In this document: positions 1-9,467 of the stretch, piece after piece
How positions within the stretch are numbered: the stretch's first letter is position 1
Layout: every line of letters begins with the position of its first letter
Assembly: GCF_002752165.1 (NCBI RefSeq)
Contig: NZ_MOMB01000054.1
Location: forward strand, 18,983 to 82,982
Reading direction: 5' to 3'
From: Erwinia sp. OLFS4
GTDB lineage: Bacteria; Pseudomonadota; Gammaproteobacteria; Enterobacterales; Enterobacteriaceae
Length of the DNA stretch: 64,000 bases
Program-made: the position numbers and the translations under genes
The notes under the pieces: model-generated
What the model was told of the DNA's origin: nothing
Databases searched by the model: none
Seen by the model: only the letters and a program-made list of their open reading frames with translations

Positions 1-1074
1 CGGCGGCCCTACCAGACACAGAATCGGCCCTTTAATTTTGCTGACGCGACTCTGCACCGCAAGGTATTCGAGGATGCGATCTTTAACGCGTTCAAGACCA
101 TAATGATCGGTATCCAGCGTTTCCTGCGCTTTACGTAAATCTTTTTTTACCTTGCTGCGTGCGTTCCAGGGAACCTGTACCATCCATTCAACATAGCTAC
201 GTACCACGGTAGCTTCTGCTGACATGGGCGACATCATTTTCAGTTTCTGCAGTTCAGCTTCGGCTTTTTCGCGAGCCTCTTTTGGCATCTTAGCCGCATC
301 GATTTTTCGCTTCAGCGCTTCGTTTTCGTCAGGCGCATCGTCCATTTCCCCCAGCTCTTTCTGAATCGCTTTCATCTGCTCATTCAGATAGTATTCACGC
401 TGGCTTTTTTCCATCTGCTTCTTCACGCGGTTACGAATGCGTTTTTCTACCTGCAGCAGATCGATCTCAGACTCCATCATCGCCATTAAATATTCAAGGC
501 GCTCATTAACATCTGACATTTCAAGCACCGATTGCTTGTCCGCCAGTTTTAGCGGCATATGAGCAGCAACGGTGTCAGCCAGGCGGGCTGCATCATCAAT
601 GTTGTTTAATGAGGTAAGCACCTCCGGCGGAATCTTTTTATTCAGCTTGATATAGCCTTCAAACTGATTAATTGCCGTGCGTACCAGCACCTCCTGTTCA
701 CGCTCTTCAATCTCAGGAGAAGCCAGATATTCAGCCTGTGCGGTGAAATGGTCACCGTTATCCGCCAGGGTAGTGATATGTGCGCGTTGCAAGCCTTCAA
801 CCAGCACTTTTACCGTGCCATCAGGCAATTTCAGCATCTGTAAAATGGATGCAACCGTCCCCACAGAGAAAAGATCGTTAATACCTGGTTCATCCGTTGA
901 AGCTTCTTTCTGTGCAACCAGCAGGATCTTCTTATCATGATCCATCGCCGCTTCCAGGCAGCGAATCGACTTTTCACGGCCAACAAACAATGGGATCACC
1001 ATGTGCGGATAAACCACCACGTCACGCAACGGCAACACTGGGATTTCAATGCGTTCAGAACGCTCAGGATTCAT
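1..1074 (-). CDS. lon: ATP-dependent protease Lon, N-terminal part (runs off the window)
   Basis: Lon is the cytosolic AAA+ serine protease that degrades misfolded proteins and regulators such as SulA. Only the first 358 codons of about 784 lie in the window. Translation of the minus strand begins MNPERSERIEIPVLPLRDVV at 1074, a typical Lon start. It continues through the N-terminal substrate-binding domain (about residues 10-200) and the charged helical linker containing YYLNEQMKAIQKELGE. The window edge cuts it at ILCLVGP, the beginning of the Walker A motif, so the ATPase, sensor and Ser-Lys protease parts are not visible. It follows clpX in the same direction, as in E. coli. A sigma-32-like promoter lies about 90 bases upstream. 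Identity is certain; completeness cannot be judged. Confidence 0.97.
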   Translation of the reverse strand, partial: MNPERSERIEIPVLPLRDVVVYPHMVIPLFVGREKSIRCLEAAMDHDKKILLVAQKEASTDEPGINDLFSVGTVASILQMLKLPDGTVKVLVEGLQRAHITTLADNGDHFTAQAEYLASPEIEEREQEVLVRTAINQFEGYIKLNKKIPPEVLTSLNNIDDAARLADTVAAHMPLKLADKQSVLEMSDVNERLEYLMAMMESEIDLLQVEKRIRNRVKKQMEKSQREYYLNEQMKAIQKELGEMDDAPDENEALKRKIDAAKMPKEAREKAEAELQKLKMMSPMSAEATVVRSYVEWMVQVPWNARSKVKKDLRKAQETLDTDHYGLERVKDRILEYLAVQSRVSKIKGPILCLVGPP

Positions 1075-1160
1075 AGAGCTCTCTCTTAGTTTAATTTCCG
1101 CCAGGTTGCGGGACTTTTACCCTGCATGCATCTGTGCAGTCTGCACCCGCTAATTCGAGT

Positions 1161-1189
1161 ATATGGGGATGATTATCTGACATTCAATG
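1161..1189 (-). promoter_or_regulatory. Sigma-32-type heat-shock promoter of lon
   Basis: On the minus strand CATTGAA (1189-1183) is followed after 14 bases by CCCCATAT (1168-1161). This matches the sigma-32 consensus CTTGAA-N13/14-CCCCATNT, in the position where E. coli lon has its heat-shock promoter. It lies 87 bases upstream of the lon ATG. Confidence 0.75.
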
Positions 1190-1210
1190 CTTATGACCAT
1201 CAGAAAAGCG

Positions 1211-1234
1211 AAAGGGGGAAATTTTTCCCCCTTT
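1211..1234 (-). terminator. Hairpin between clpX and lon, likely clpX terminator
   Basis: AAAGGGGGAAA and TTTCCCCCTTT form a perfect 11-base inverted repeat around two bases, 30 bases past the clpX stop. It would end or attenuate clpPX transcripts before lon. There is no long U-run beyond the stem arms, so efficiency is uncertain. Confidence 0.6.
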
Positions 1235-1263
1235 ATGCTAACTAGCTGGATTAATGCGGTTAT

Positions 1264-2538
1264 TTATTCACCGGATGCCTGTTGCGCCTCGTGCTTACCG
1301 TATATCAGCATGGGATCGGTTTCGCCGCCAATAACCGACTCGTCGATAACCACTTTTTCGACATCATCCATTGAAGGCAGATCGTACATTGTATTCAGCA
1401 ACGCACCTTCAACAATTGAACGCAATCCGCGTGCGCCGGTTTTGCGCGACATGGCTTTTTTAGCAATAGCGGTCAATGCTTCATCGCGAAACTCAAGCTC
1501 AACGCCTTCCAGATTAAACAGCGCCTGATACTGTTTGGTTAGCGCATTTTTCGGTTCACGCAGAATCTGAATTAGTGCTTCTTCACTCAGTTCATTCAGC
1601 GTGGCCACCACCGGCAGACGACCGATAAATTCAGGAATCAGCCCGAACTTAATTAAATCTTCCGGTTCCACCTGCGCCAGCAGTTCACCTTCAGACGCTT
1701 TCTGTGACTTATCTTTCACCGTCGCACCAAAACCAATGCCCGAGCCGGTTTCAGTTCTCTGCGAAATCACTTTATCCAGGCCGGCAAATGCGCCGCCACA
1801 GATAAACAGGATTTTCGAGGTATCAACCTGCAGAAATTCCTGCTGAGGATGTTTACGGCCACCCTGAGGAGGTACCGCTGCGACGGTGCCTTCGATAAGT
1901 TTCAGCAGCGCCTGCTGAACCCCTTCACCGGACACGTCACGGGTGATCGACGGATTGTCCGATTTACGGGAAATTTTATCGATTTCATCAATGTACACGA
2001 TACCCCGCTGGGCTTTTTGTACATCATAGTCACATTTTTGCAGCAATTTCTGGATAATGTTTTCTACGTCCTCACCAACATACCCGGCTTCCGTCAGGGT
2101 GGTGGCATCGGCCATAGTAAAAGGAACGTCCAGCAGGCGCGCAAGCGTCTCTGCCAGCAGGGTTTTACCACTACCGGTCGGCCCTATCAGCAAAATGTTG
2201 CTTTTACCCAGCTCAACACCGTTGCTGCTATCGCCGTTACGCAAACGTTTGTAGTGGTTGTAAACCGCCACGGCCAGTACTTTCTTCGCGCGCTCCTGAC
2301 CAATGACATATTCGTCAAGATGCTCGCGGATTTCATGGGGTGTAGGCAGTGCGCTACGCTCGCGATGCGGTGCGACTTCTTTGATCTCTTCGCGAATAAT
2401 GTCGTTACAAAGATCGACACACTCATCGCAGATATACACGGACGGTCCGGCAATCAGCTTGCGCACTTCATGCTGACTTTTACCGCAGAAAGAGCAGTAC
2501 AGTAACTTTCCTGAACCGTCTTTGCGCTTATCTGTCAT
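1264..2538 (-). CDS. clpX: ClpXP protease ATP-binding subunit ClpX
   Basis: ClpX is the hexameric AAA+ unfoldase that recognises substrates such as ssrA-tagged proteins and threads them into ClpP. The product has 424 residues, the E. coli length. Visible are the N-terminal zinc-binding domain (CSFCGKSQ...CDEC, residues about 15-40), Walker A GPTGSGKT, Walker B YIDEIDK, the pore loop [10 protein letters not shown] and the IGF loop (GSGIGFGA) that docks on ClpP. The ATG at 2538 is chosen because AGAGG lies 7 bases upstream and the protein then begins [12 protein letters not shown] as in E. coli; a TTG two codons earlier lacks that spacing. It lies 126 bases downstream of clpP and is probably cotranscribed with it. 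Confidence 0.98.
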   Translation of the reverse strand: MTDKRKDGSGKLLYCSFCGKSQHEVRKLIAGPSVYICDECVDLCNDIIREEIKEVAPHRERSALPTPHEIREHLDEYVIGQERAKKVLAVAVYNHYKRLRNGDSSNGVELGKSNILLIGPTGSGKTLLAETLARLLDVPFTMADATTLTEAGYVGEDVENIIQKLLQKCDYDVQKAQRGIVYIDEIDKISRKSDNPSITRDVSGEGVQQALLKLIEGTVAAVPPQGGRKHPQQEFLQVDTSKILFICGGAFAGLDKVISQRTETGSGIGFGATVKDKSQKASEGELLAQVEPEDLIKFGLIPEFIGRLPVVATLNELSEEALIQILREPKNALTKQYQALFNLEGVELEFRDEALTAIAKKAMSRKTGARGLRSIVEGALLNTMYDLPSMDDVEKVVIDESVIGGETDPMLIYGKHEAQQASGE

Positions 2539-2664
2539 CTGCAAACCTCTTTATTAGTCTTTATTCGCCAGATGCGGCGCGGGCATCGCTGGCAATACCC
2601 GATATTCAATACCAGTTTCATCAACGCTACAGAAATACTATAGCCAGGGCAAGCCACCTTAGCC

Positions 2665-3288
2665 TTACTTGCGGTGCGTCAGAATAGAATCCACTAAACC
2701 ATACTCTACCGCTTCGCTGGCCGACAGGAAACGATCCCTTTCAGTATCCCGCTCGATTTCTTCGAGGGATTTGCCGGTATGTTCGGCCATCAGCTCATTC
2801 ATCCGCTGCTTAACCTTGAGAATTTCGCGCGCATGAATTTCGATATCCGTCGCCTGCCCCTGGTAGCCACCAAGCGGCTGATGAATCATCACACGTGAAT
2901 TTGGCAGACAAAAACGTTTACCTTTAGTGCCTGCGGTTAACAAAAAGGCACCCATCGAACAGGCCTGGCCCATACAAATAGTACTGACATCCGGCTTGAT
3001 GAACTTCATCGTATCATAAATTGACATACCCGCCGTGATCACGCCACCGGGCGAGTTGATGTACAGGTAAATATCTTTTTCCGGATTTTCTGCCTCCAGA
3101 AACAGCATCTGAGCGACGATCAGATTCGCCATATGATCTTCCACCTGGCCGGTCAGGAAAATCACACGCTCTTTCAGCAGGCGGGAGTAAATATCGTAAG
3201 AACGCTCACCGCGCGAGGTTTGCTCCACCACCATTGGCACCAGCGCCATATGAGGTGCCATTTGTTCATGTTCGCCACTGTATGACAT
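2665..3288 (-). CDS. clpP: ATP-dependent Clp protease proteolytic subunit ClpP
   Basis: ClpP forms the tetradecameric serine protease chamber used with ClpX and ClpA. The product has 207 residues, as in E. coli, with a short N-terminal propeptide. The catalytic serine lies in [10 protein letters not shown], the histidine in MIHQPLGG, and the aspartate in the segment after DRDRFLSA-type residues near the end. The residue just before the nucleophilic serine is Cys (codon TGT) instead of the Ala I recall from E. coli. AGGAGACGG precedes the ATG. A sigma-32-like promoter lies 133 bases upstream, so the clpP-clpX pair is probably heat inducible. Confidence 0.98.
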   Translation of the reverse strand: MSYSGEHEQMAPHMALVPMVVEQTSRGERSYDIYSRLLKERVIFLTGQVEDHMANLIVAQMLFLEAENPEKDIYLYINSPGGVITAGMSIYDTMKFIKPDVSTICMGQACSMGAFLLTAGTKGKRFCLPNSRVMIHQPLGGYQGQATDIEIHAREILKVKQRMNELMAEHTGKSLEEIERDTERDRFLSASEAVEYGLVDSILTHRK

Positions 3289-3420
3289 TTCCGTCTCCTG
3301 AAAAAATTTTTGCCAATTCTATCCGGGCACGAGGCAGTTCGTTATCCATTCTGCGCTCATTACCTCTCCCCGCTGCTATCAGGACGGTCAATCAGACAGC
3401 TTGGTTTGCATGAGGTTCGA

Positions 3421-3449
3421 TTTTGGGGTCGCAGCCCAATAATTCAAGC
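3421..3449 (-). promoter_or_regulatory. Sigma-32-type promoter of clpPX
   Basis: The minus strand reads GCTTGAA (3449-3443), 14 bases, then CCCCAAAA (3428-3421). The -35 half is perfect and the -10 half has CCCC plus an A/T tail instead of CCCCATNT. E. coli clpP has a heat-shock promoter with the same CTTGAATTATT start at this position. Confidence 0.65.
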
Positions 3450-3559
3450 ATAACAACTTTTTTTATTTCCTAACCAGGAAAAACAGCTTAACCCGAAATT
3501 TACCGTTTAAATACACGATTCCGCCTGTCAGCCACCGCTAATTGCCACGTTTAAAGACG

Positions 3560-3588
3560 AAAAAAGCCCGCAGCCAAAGCTGCGAGCT
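3560..3588 (-). terminator. Rho-independent terminator of tig
   Basis: On the minus strand AGCTCGCAGC and GCTGCGGGCT pair around TTTG and are followed by six T residues. It starts 27 bases past the tig stop codon and separates tig from clpP. Confidence 0.85.
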
Positions 3589-3614
3589 TGCCTTATACGC
3601 GAATGCAGAACAAC

Positions 3615-4919
3615 TTAAGCTGGCGTAGTCTGGTTCATCAGTTCCTGGAAATTAGTCGTTTTCTCAGTCACTTTTGCTTTTTCCAGTAACGCTTCTACCG
3701 CCTGCTCTTCCAGGGCAACGTTACGCATATTATCCATCAGCTCATTATTTTTGCTGTAAAACTCAATAACTTCCTGCGGATCTTCGTAGGCAGAGGCCAT
3801 CTCTTCGATCAGACCTTTAACCCGGGTTTCATCGGCTTTAAGCTCATGGGTGCGAATCACTTCACCCAGCAACAGTCCGACAACCACCCGGCGTTTTGCC
3901 TGCTCTTCGAACAGTTCACGCGGCAGTTCCAGCGCCTGCTGTTCGTTACCACCAAAGCGTTGAGCCGCCTGACGACGCAGCACATCAATTTCACCGTCAA
4001 CCAGAGCTGAAGGGACGTCAATCTCGTTGGCCTTAATCAGTCCATCAATGGCCTGAGATTTAACGCGATTACGCACCGCACCTTTCAGTTCACGCTCCAT
4101 ATTTTTCCGCACTTCAGTGCGTAACCCCTCAACAGAACCATCAGCCACGCCAAAACGTTTGATGAACTCTTCGGTCAGTTCCGGCAGCTCACGCTCTTCA
4201 ACTTTCTTCAGTACGATAGCGAAGCGGGCGGCTTTACCTTGCAGGTTTTCCGCGTGGTAGTCTTCCGGGAAGGTCACGTCAAGGGTAAATTCTTCACCGG
4301 CTTTGTGGCCAAGAAGACCGTCTTCAAAACCAGGGATCATGCGGCCCTGGCCCATTGCCAGAACAAAGTCAGACGCTTTGCCGCCTTCAAACTCTTCACC
4401 ATCAACCGAGCCTGAGAAGTCCAGGGTCACGCGATCTTCTGCCGCAACGGCACCGTCTTTTTCTTTCCAGGTTGCCTGCTGCTTACGCAGGGTTTCCAGC
4501 ATAGTATCAACATCGCTATCGGCGACTTCCACCAGCGGTTTTTCAACTTCGATACTTTCCAGACCCTTCAGCTCGACTTCCGGATAAACTTCAAATTCTG
4601 CCGAATAGGTGAAGTCTTCATTCACTTTGTATTCGCCCGGCGCATATTTCGGTGCACCGGCCGGATTTACCTTTTCTTTGATAATCGCGTCAACGAAATT
4701 ACGCTGCATCAAATCACCCAGAACGTCCTGGCGAACAGAGGCGCCATAGCGTTGGGAAACGATATTCATCGGCACTTTGCCTTTACGAAAACCGTCAATA
4801 CGAACATTTTTAGCGACATTGACCAGCTCGCTTTTTACCGCATTCTCAATCACATCTTTAGGGATCGTGATGGTTACGCGACGGCCAAGGCCCTGAGTTG
4901 TTTCTACTGAAACTTGCAT
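3615..4919 (-). CDS. tig: Trigger factor (ribosome-associated chaperone)
   Basis: Trigger factor binds near the ribosomal exit tunnel and shields nascent chains; it also has peptidyl-prolyl isomerase activity. The 434-residue product matches the E. coli length of 432. The N-terminal domain carries the ribosome-binding signature [12 protein letters not shown] (about residues 43-54). The FKBP-type PPIase domain follows ([17 protein letters not shown]...[14 protein letters not shown]), then the helical C-terminal chaperone arms. The N-terminus [20 protein letters not shown] is the canonical one. It lies between bolA and clpP in the same direction, the conserved enterobacterial order. A long leader with a 13-bp hairpin precedes it. 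Confidence 0.98.
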   Translation of the reverse strand: MQVSVETTQGLGRRVTITIPKDVIENAVKSELVNVAKNVRIDGFRKGKVPMNIVSQRYGASVRQDVLGDLMQRNFVDAIIKEKVNPAGAPKYAPGEYKVNEDFTYSAEFEVYPEVELKGLESIEVEKPLVEVADSDVDTMLETLRKQQATWKEKDGAVAAEDRVTLDFSGSVDGEEFEGGKASDFVLAMGQGRMIPGFEDGLLGHKAGEEFTLDVTFPEDYHAENLQGKAARFAIVLKKVEERELPELTEEFIKRFGVADGSVEGLRTEVRKNMERELKGAVRNRVKSQAIDGLIKANEIDVPSALVDGEIDVLRRQAAQRFGGNEQQALELPRELFEEQAKRRVVVGLLLGEVIRTHELKADETRVKGLIEEMASAYEDPQEVIEFYSKNNELMDNMRNVALEEQAVEALLEKAKVTEKTTNFQELMNQTTPA

Positions 4920-4999
4920 CTTGTTACCTCAAAAAATCACGTGCTCGGTCAACTTCAGACCGCCAGCGGCTTAGTGAAGCCTGACGACGGTCTAACAAC

Positions 5000-5051
5000 C
5001 GGGACGGCTTCTGATGTCAGAACCGTATTCCCTGTTACCAGAAGCGTCCCG
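5000..5051 (-). promoter_or_regulatory. Large hairpin in the tig 5' leader
   Basis: CGGGACGGCTTCTG (5000-5013) pairs with CAGAAGCGTCCCG (5039-5051) with one bulged base and a 25-base loop. It falls between the candidate tig promoter (-10 near 5080) and the tig start at 4919, so it would sit at the beginning of the tig mRNA leader. It has no U-run and is not a simple terminator. A stabilising or regulatory leader structure is inference. Confidence 0.45.
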
Positions 5052-5079
5052 AAGACATTCAGGAATAATCAGACGCGGC

Positions 5080-5085
5080 ATTATA
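5080..5085 (-). promoter_or_regulatory. Candidate -10 element of the tig promoter
   Basis: The minus strand reads a perfect TATAAT preceded by GCCGC. The best -35 at 17 bases, TCGACG, is weak. It would start transcription near 5073 and give a leader of about 150 bases before tig. Confidence 0.5.
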
Positions 5086-5291
5086 GCGGCATCAATTCAG
5101 CGCGTCGAGGCTGCCTGCGTGCATCCGGCCAGCAAAGTGCACACAAGTACGCTTGCCGGGCCGCAAAAAGAGGCGCGCCGGGCTAATAAGGCATGCTGGA
5201 TAACCAGATAGATTAGCCGCCATCGGGACGGGGAACGCTTGTTAAATCAGGCAGTCAGACGGCGCGCTATCGTCAACATCACAACACGCGA

Positions 5292-5603
5292 TCAGGCCTG
5301 AGTACCTGCCCCGCAGCAATCCGGCGACGCCGGCGCCTGATTTTGCCGTTGCTGCCACTCCTCGCCGGTATAGGTATGCAGTGCCAGCGCATGAACACCA
5401 GCAGCAAGCTCCTCTGCCAGCAAGCTATAAATTGCGCGATGACGCTGTAAAGCCCGCTGATTGATGAACTGATCGCTGACCAGCACAATTTTAAAATGAC
5501 TGCTGGCTCCTGCGGGCACATTGTGACGATGGCTTTCATCAATAACCTGCAGATGCTGAGGCGAAAACGCTGCCCGCAACTTTGTTTCAATATGCTCACG
5601 CAT
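5292..5603 (-). CDS. bolA: BolA family iron-metabolism/morphology regulator
   Basis: BolA is a small stationary-phase protein of the BolA/IbaG family that binds [2Fe-2S] clusters with monothiol glutaredoxins and affects cell shape and biofilm genes. The product has 103 residues. The family signature is clear: [23 protein letters not shown], the HR motif, and [14 protein letters not shown]. The ATG at 5603 has AAGG at 8 bases and gives [13 protein letters not shown], matching the E. coli start region. An ATG three codons upstream is too close to the same AAGG. It is followed by tig after about 370 bases and is divergent from yajG. The C-terminal tail is variable. Confidence 0.95.
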   Translation of the reverse strand: MREHIETKLRAAFSPQHLQVIDESHRHNVPAGASSHFKIVLVSDQFINQRALQRHRAIYSLLAEELAAGVHALALHTYTGEEWQQRQNQAPASPDCCGAGTQA

Positions 5604-5874
5604 CACATACACCTTTTATTCCGCCCGCGCGGTTTTTCAGAATTACAGACACATTTATTTGCCTGAACGCCAGATGAAACCTTCAACACTCCGCCTGATG
5701 ATAGACAAACTGACCGGCCTATTCTTATGTCTGACAGGCAATAAATCAATTTATCCCTTCTGAACCGCCGCCTACGGACGACTTTACTTGCCCAGGGGCT
5801 TTTTCTTATAACAGGCAATGTTATGATGTGCGCAAATTTCGCAGCACATCTACTCACACGCAAGAGACCAAACC

Positions 5875-6453
5875 ATGTTGAAAAAGATTGTCGTGCCTTT
5901 CCTGGCTGCTCTGTTCCTGGCCGGTTGTGCCAGCAGCAGCAATACTCTGGATATTAATCCTAAAATTCAGCTGCCGCTGCGCGATCCTACGCTCACCGCG
6001 ATGACTATCAGTATCAACGGTGCCGATCAACGTCCCGACCAGGCGCTGGCAAAAGTCAACCGTGATGGACAGATGGTAACGCTGACGGCCCAACGCGATC
6101 TGCGCTTCCTGTTACAGGAAGCACTGGAAAAACAGATGACCGCACGTGGCTACATGATTGGACCAAACGGTCAGGTCGATTTACAGATTGTGGTGAACAA
6201 GCTTTATGCTGACGTCACCCAGGGCAATGTGCGTTACAGCATTACAACCAACGCCGATATCTCAATTATCGCCACGGCCAAAAATGGCAGTAAGCAGGTT
6301 AAAAATTACCGTCAGACCTACAATGAAGAAGGGGCTTTTGCCGCCAGCAACGACAAAATAGCCAAAGCGGTTAATCAGACGCTGGGCGATGTGATTGCGG
6401 ATATGGCCCAGGACAACAGCATGCAGGACTTTATTAAACAAAACGCCCGTTAA
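5875..6453 (+). CDS. yajG: YajG family lipoprotein
   Basis: This 192-residue envelope lipoprotein has a clear signal peptide with lipobox LAGC, making Cys18 the lipidated residue. The mature part resembles the YajG family (PF03923): LQEALEKQMTARGYMIG followed by DLQIVVNKLYADVTQGNVRYSI. The function is unknown. Position next to ampG and divergent from bolA is the same as in E. coli. AAGAGACC lies upstream of the ATG. A short stem-loop separates it from ampG, with which it may be cotranscribed. Confidence 0.93.
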   Translation: MLKKIVVPFLAALFLAGCASSSNTLDINPKIQLPLRDPTLTAMTISINGADQRPDQALAKVNRDGQMVTLTAQRDLRFLLQEALEKQMTARGYMIGPNGQVDLQIVVNKLYADVTQGNVRYSITTNADISIIATAKNGSKQVKNYRQTYNEEGAFAASNDKIAKAVNQTLGDVIADMAQDNSMQDFIKQNAR

Positions 6454-6462
6454 TCTGCTTAT

Positions 6463-6491
6463 CGCCCGGTGATACAGCCGGGCGTACTTTT
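6463..6491 (+). terminator. Stem-loop between yajG and ampG
   Basis: CGCCCGG and CCGGGCG pair around an 8-base loop, followed by TACTTTTC. It is likely a weak terminator or attenuator that reduces ampG expression relative to yajG. Confidence 0.45.
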
Positions 6492-6500
6492 CGGGGCCGT

Positions 6501-7994
6501 ATGACCAGCCACTATCTGCAAATCTTTACTCAGCGTAAATCCGCCATCCTGTTAGTCCTTGGTTTTGCTTCCGGACTTCCGCTGGCGCTGACTGCTGGCA
6601 CGCTCCAGGCCTGGCTGTCGGTGGAAAACGTTGACACCAAAACCATCGGTTTCTTTTCTCTGGTGGGCCAGGCCTATGTGCTGAAATTTCTCTGGTCTCC
6701 ACTGATGGACCACTTTTCTCTGCCCTTTTGCGGACGGCGCCGGGGCTGGTTGTTGTTAACCCAACTGGCATTAATTGCCACCATCGCCCTGATGGGCACC
6801 TTACAACCGGCGCGTGATTTGACCTTGCTGGCAACCCTTGCCGTGGTAGTCGCCTTTTGTTCCGCTTCCCAGGATATTGTTTTTGATGCCTGGAAAACCG
6901 ATGTGTTATCGGCAGAAGAACGGGGAACCGGTGCGGCGATTAGCGTGCTGGGCTATCGCCTGGCAATGATGGTCTCAGGCGGGCTTGCATTATGGCTGGC
7001 GGATAAGTATCTCGGCTGGCAGGCAACTTACTGGTTAATGGCGCTCACCCTGGTGCCAGGGGTTATTGCCACCCTGTTTGCGCCGGAGCCGGATCAAAAA
7101 ATCGAGGCCCCGCGTACTTTGCAGGCTGCGGTATTTACGCCACTGAAAGAGTTTTTCAGCCGTGGCAACGCCTGGATGATGTTATCACTGATTATCCTCT
7201 ACAAACTGGGTGATGCCTTCGCCACCAGCCTGTCGACGCTTTTTTTACTGAAAGGGTTAGCATTCGAACCAGCCCAGGTTGGCATCGTAAATAAAACTCT
7301 CGGCCTGGCCGCCACTATTATTGGCGCGCTATTTGGCGGAATACTGATGCAACGACTGACGTTATTTCGCGCTCTGATGCTATTCGGTATTTTGCAGGCG
7401 GTTTCTAATCTCGGCTACTGGCTGCTGGCCGTCACACCGCCTCACCTGTGGAGCATGGCGCTGGCGGTGACAATAGAAAATCTGTGCGGTGGTATGGGCA
7501 CCGCCGCCTTTGTCGCACTGCTGATGACGCTATGTAATAAGTCCTTTTCCGCCACCCAGTTTGCTTTACTTTCAGCGCTATCGGCTATTGGCCGGGTGTA
7601 TGCAGGCCCGGCAGCGGGCTGGATTGCTGCCGGGTGGGGATGGCCGACACTGTTTGCCATTTCCATTATTGTCTCGCTACCGGGATTGTTATTATTAGCC
7701 GCCAGCCGGCACAGTTTTACCTGCCTGCAGTCAGACACGACCTTCCAGCTGCGCCAGCGTTTTGCTGGCGGTTACCGACTGGCTTTCTGCCTGGTGAGCG
7801 CCGGCGCACTATTACTGGCCAGCTGGCTACTATTTATTGCACTGCGCGCGCTACAGTGGCTAAACGCGTCGGGCGTCAGTGAAAGGCTGTTTGAAACCGG
7901 CATACTCTGTCTGCTGGCTGGGGTCACAATCGGCACACTTCTGGATTTGTTCTCTCAGGGCCTGCGTACTGTGCAAAATAAAGAGGCAGATTAG
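6501..7994 (+). CDS. ampG: Muropeptide permease AmpG
   Basis: AmpG is an inner-membrane MFS permease that imports GlcNAc-anhydromuramyl peptides from the periplasm for cell-wall recycling, and so feeds AmpR-controlled beta-lactamase induction. The 497-residue product has the MFS pattern with about 14 hydrophobic segments. Family motifs include SAILLVLGFASGLPLAL at the N-terminus, FCSASQDIVFDAWKTDVL, and LCNKSFSATQFALLSALSA. Only a weak ribosome-binding site is visible before the ATG at 6501, but the alignment with E. coli AmpG fixes this start. It lies directly upstream of cyoABCDE, as in E. coli. Confidence 0.96.
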   Translation: MTSHYLQIFTQRKSAILLVLGFASGLPLALTAGTLQAWLSVENVDTKTIGFFSLVGQAYVLKFLWSPLMDHFSLPFCGRRRGWLLLTQLALIATIALMGTLQPARDLTLLATLAVVVAFCSASQDIVFDAWKTDVLSAEERGTGAAISVLGYRLAMMVSGGLALWLADKYLGWQATYWLMALTLVPGVIATLFAPEPDQKIEAPRTLQAAVFTPLKEFFSRGNAWMMLSLIILYKLGDAFATSLSTLFLLKGLAFEPAQVGIVNKTLGLAATIIGALFGGILMQRLTLFRALMLFGILQAVSNLGYWLLAVTPPHLWSMALAVTIENLCGGMGTAAFVALLMTLCNKSFSATQFALLSALSAIGRVYAGPAAGWIAAGWGWPTLFAISIIVSLPGLLLLAASRHSFTCLQSDTTFQLRQRFAGGYRLAFCLVSAGALLLASWLLFIALRALQWLNASGVSERLFETGILCLLAGVTIGTLLDLFSQGLRTVQNKEAD

Positions 7995-8013
7995 CCTGCA
8001 GGTCAACCATATT

Positions 8014-8046
8014 GTCCGCCTCGGCTGGCGGACTGCCTGCTTTTTT
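8014..8046 (+). terminator. Probable terminator after ampG
   Basis: GTCCGCC and GGCGGAC pair around TCGGCT, followed after seven bases by six T residues. The gap before the T-run makes it less than ideal. Confidence 0.55.
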
Positions 8047-8536
8047 GCCCAGCGATTACCGGATGCTGATGGCAGCGGTGATGAGCGCCGGCAATGTTAA
8101 TAACATATATTAATTGTTAATTAGGCGGCTGATAAACAACTGCCGGTCTATTGTTCGCGATCAATAATATTTTTTTTATTGATTTTATAATTAAGTAATT
8201 TTCTTTTTTTCTGCTAAAATTAAAACCGGTGAGTAATTAATTATGTGACTTGTTCATCTCGCGAATGATAAAATATTGTTAAGTAAATGCAGCCACTTCA
8301 TCTCTTTTATAGCAATGTCAGTTTTAAAAACCATCCTTAATTGGATTTTGTTATATCAGCCCAACTCCTTGCTACTGCTAACTTTTTCATCCTGATAAAA
8401 TCAATTGTGACCCCCTTAGCAAAAGGTGCCAGCTCTTTTCTGCCAGCCCCTGAAGTTGGTTTACAGTCCGGAAACCTTCCCGTAAAATGCGGCCACACTT
8501 AAGCGACAATAGAGCCCTTGTCATTGAGGTCGTTAA
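8047..8536 (+). promoter_or_regulatory. AT-rich upstream region and promoter of cyoABCDE
   Basis: This 490-base gene-free stretch carries the cyo control region. A good sigma-70 promoter is visible at 8460-8488: TTTACA, 17 bases, TAAAAT, starting transcription about 40 bases before cyoA. Upstream, 8096-8124 has repeated GTTAAT/ATTAATT blocks resembling ArcA direct repeats, although the spacing is not the usual 11 bases. ArcA repression of cyo is established in E. coli; its assignment to these repeats is inference. No open reading frame with a plausible start is seen in the stretch. Confidence 0.55.
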
Positions 8537-9463
8537 ATGAGACTCAGGAAATACAAAAATAGTTTGGGGATTTTGTCATTAATTGCAGGCACGTTATTGT
8601 TAAGTGGCTGCAACAGTGCATTGTTAGATCCCAAAGGCCAGATCGCGCTGGAGCAACGCTCTCTGATTCTGACCGCCTTCGGCCTGATGCTGATCGTCGT
8701 CATTCCCGCGATTGCTATGGCTGTCATCTTCGCCTGGAAATATCGGGCATCCAATACAAATGCTAAATATAGTCCTAACTGGTCCCACTCTAACAAGGTG
8801 GAAGCCGTGGTCTGGACAATACCAATCCTTATCATTATGTTCCTCGGTATCCTGACCTGGAAGTCAACGCATGCGCTGGAACCAAGCAAACCACTGGCCT
8901 CAGATGTGAAACCGATAGAAGTGGAAGTGGTCTCACTTGACTGGAAATGGCTGTTTATCTATCCGGAACAAGGTATCGCGAGCGTAAATCAGCTGGCCTT
9001 CCCGGCTAACACCCCGGTGAGTTTCCGTATCACTTCAAACTCCGTGATGAACTCCTTCTTTATTCCTACCCTCGGCAGCCAGATTTATGCCATGGCCGGC
9101 ATGCAAACCAGGCTGCACCTGATTGCCAATCAGGCAGGGACTTATGACGGTATTTCTTCGAGTTTCAGCGGTCGCGGCTTTTCTGGCATGAAATTTAAAG
9201 CCATTGCCACCCCGGATAATGCGACCTTTGAGCAGTGGGTAGCCCAGGCTAAACAGTCTCCTGAGAAACTTAATTCTATGGAAGATTTCGAAAAGCTGGC
9301 CGCCCCGAGTGAAAACCACCCGGTTGAGTTCTTTTCCAGTGTCAAACCTGAATTGTTCAAAGACATTATTGAAAAGTTCATGAGTCACGGAACTAACATG
9401 AAGATGTCTGAGCACGAGGGCATGAACATGGACCATTCCGCTCACGCCGGCGCCGAGGAATAA
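8537..9463 (+). CDS. cyoA: Cytochrome bo3 ubiquinol oxidase subunit II
   Basis: CyoA is the periplasm-facing subunit II of the quinol oxidase. The 308-residue product starts with a lipoprotein signal (LLSGC, Cys25), followed by two transmembrane helices (about residues 45-70 and 90-110) and a cupredoxin-like domain. That domain lacks the CuA ligands, as expected for a quinol rather than cytochrome c oxidase. [19 protein letters not shown] is the typical family segment. The C-terminus is histidine and methionine rich ([16 protein letters not shown]). GAGG precedes the ATG by 7 bases. It is the first gene of a tight five-gene operon. Confidence 0.97.
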   Translation: MRLRKYKNSLGILSLIAGTLLLSGCNSALLDPKGQIALEQRSLILTAFGLMLIVVIPAIAMAVIFAWKYRASNTNAKYSPNWSHSNKVEAVVWTIPILIIMFLGILTWKSTHALEPSKPLASDVKPIEVEVVSLDWKWLFIYPEQGIASVNQLAFPANTPVSFRITSNSVMNSFFIPTLGSQIYAMAGMQTRLHLIANQAGTYDGISSSFSGRGFSGMKFKAIATPDNATFEQWVAQAKQSPEKLNSMEDFEKLAAPSENHPVEFFSSVKPELFKDIIEKFMSHGTNMKMSEHEGMNMDHSAHAGAEE

Positions 9464-9467
9464 TACG

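Noticed and set aside
1849..2505. 218-codon plus-strand frame opposite clpX
   Set aside because: It is a mirror frame of a highly conserved gene, has no ribosome-binding site and no family similarity.
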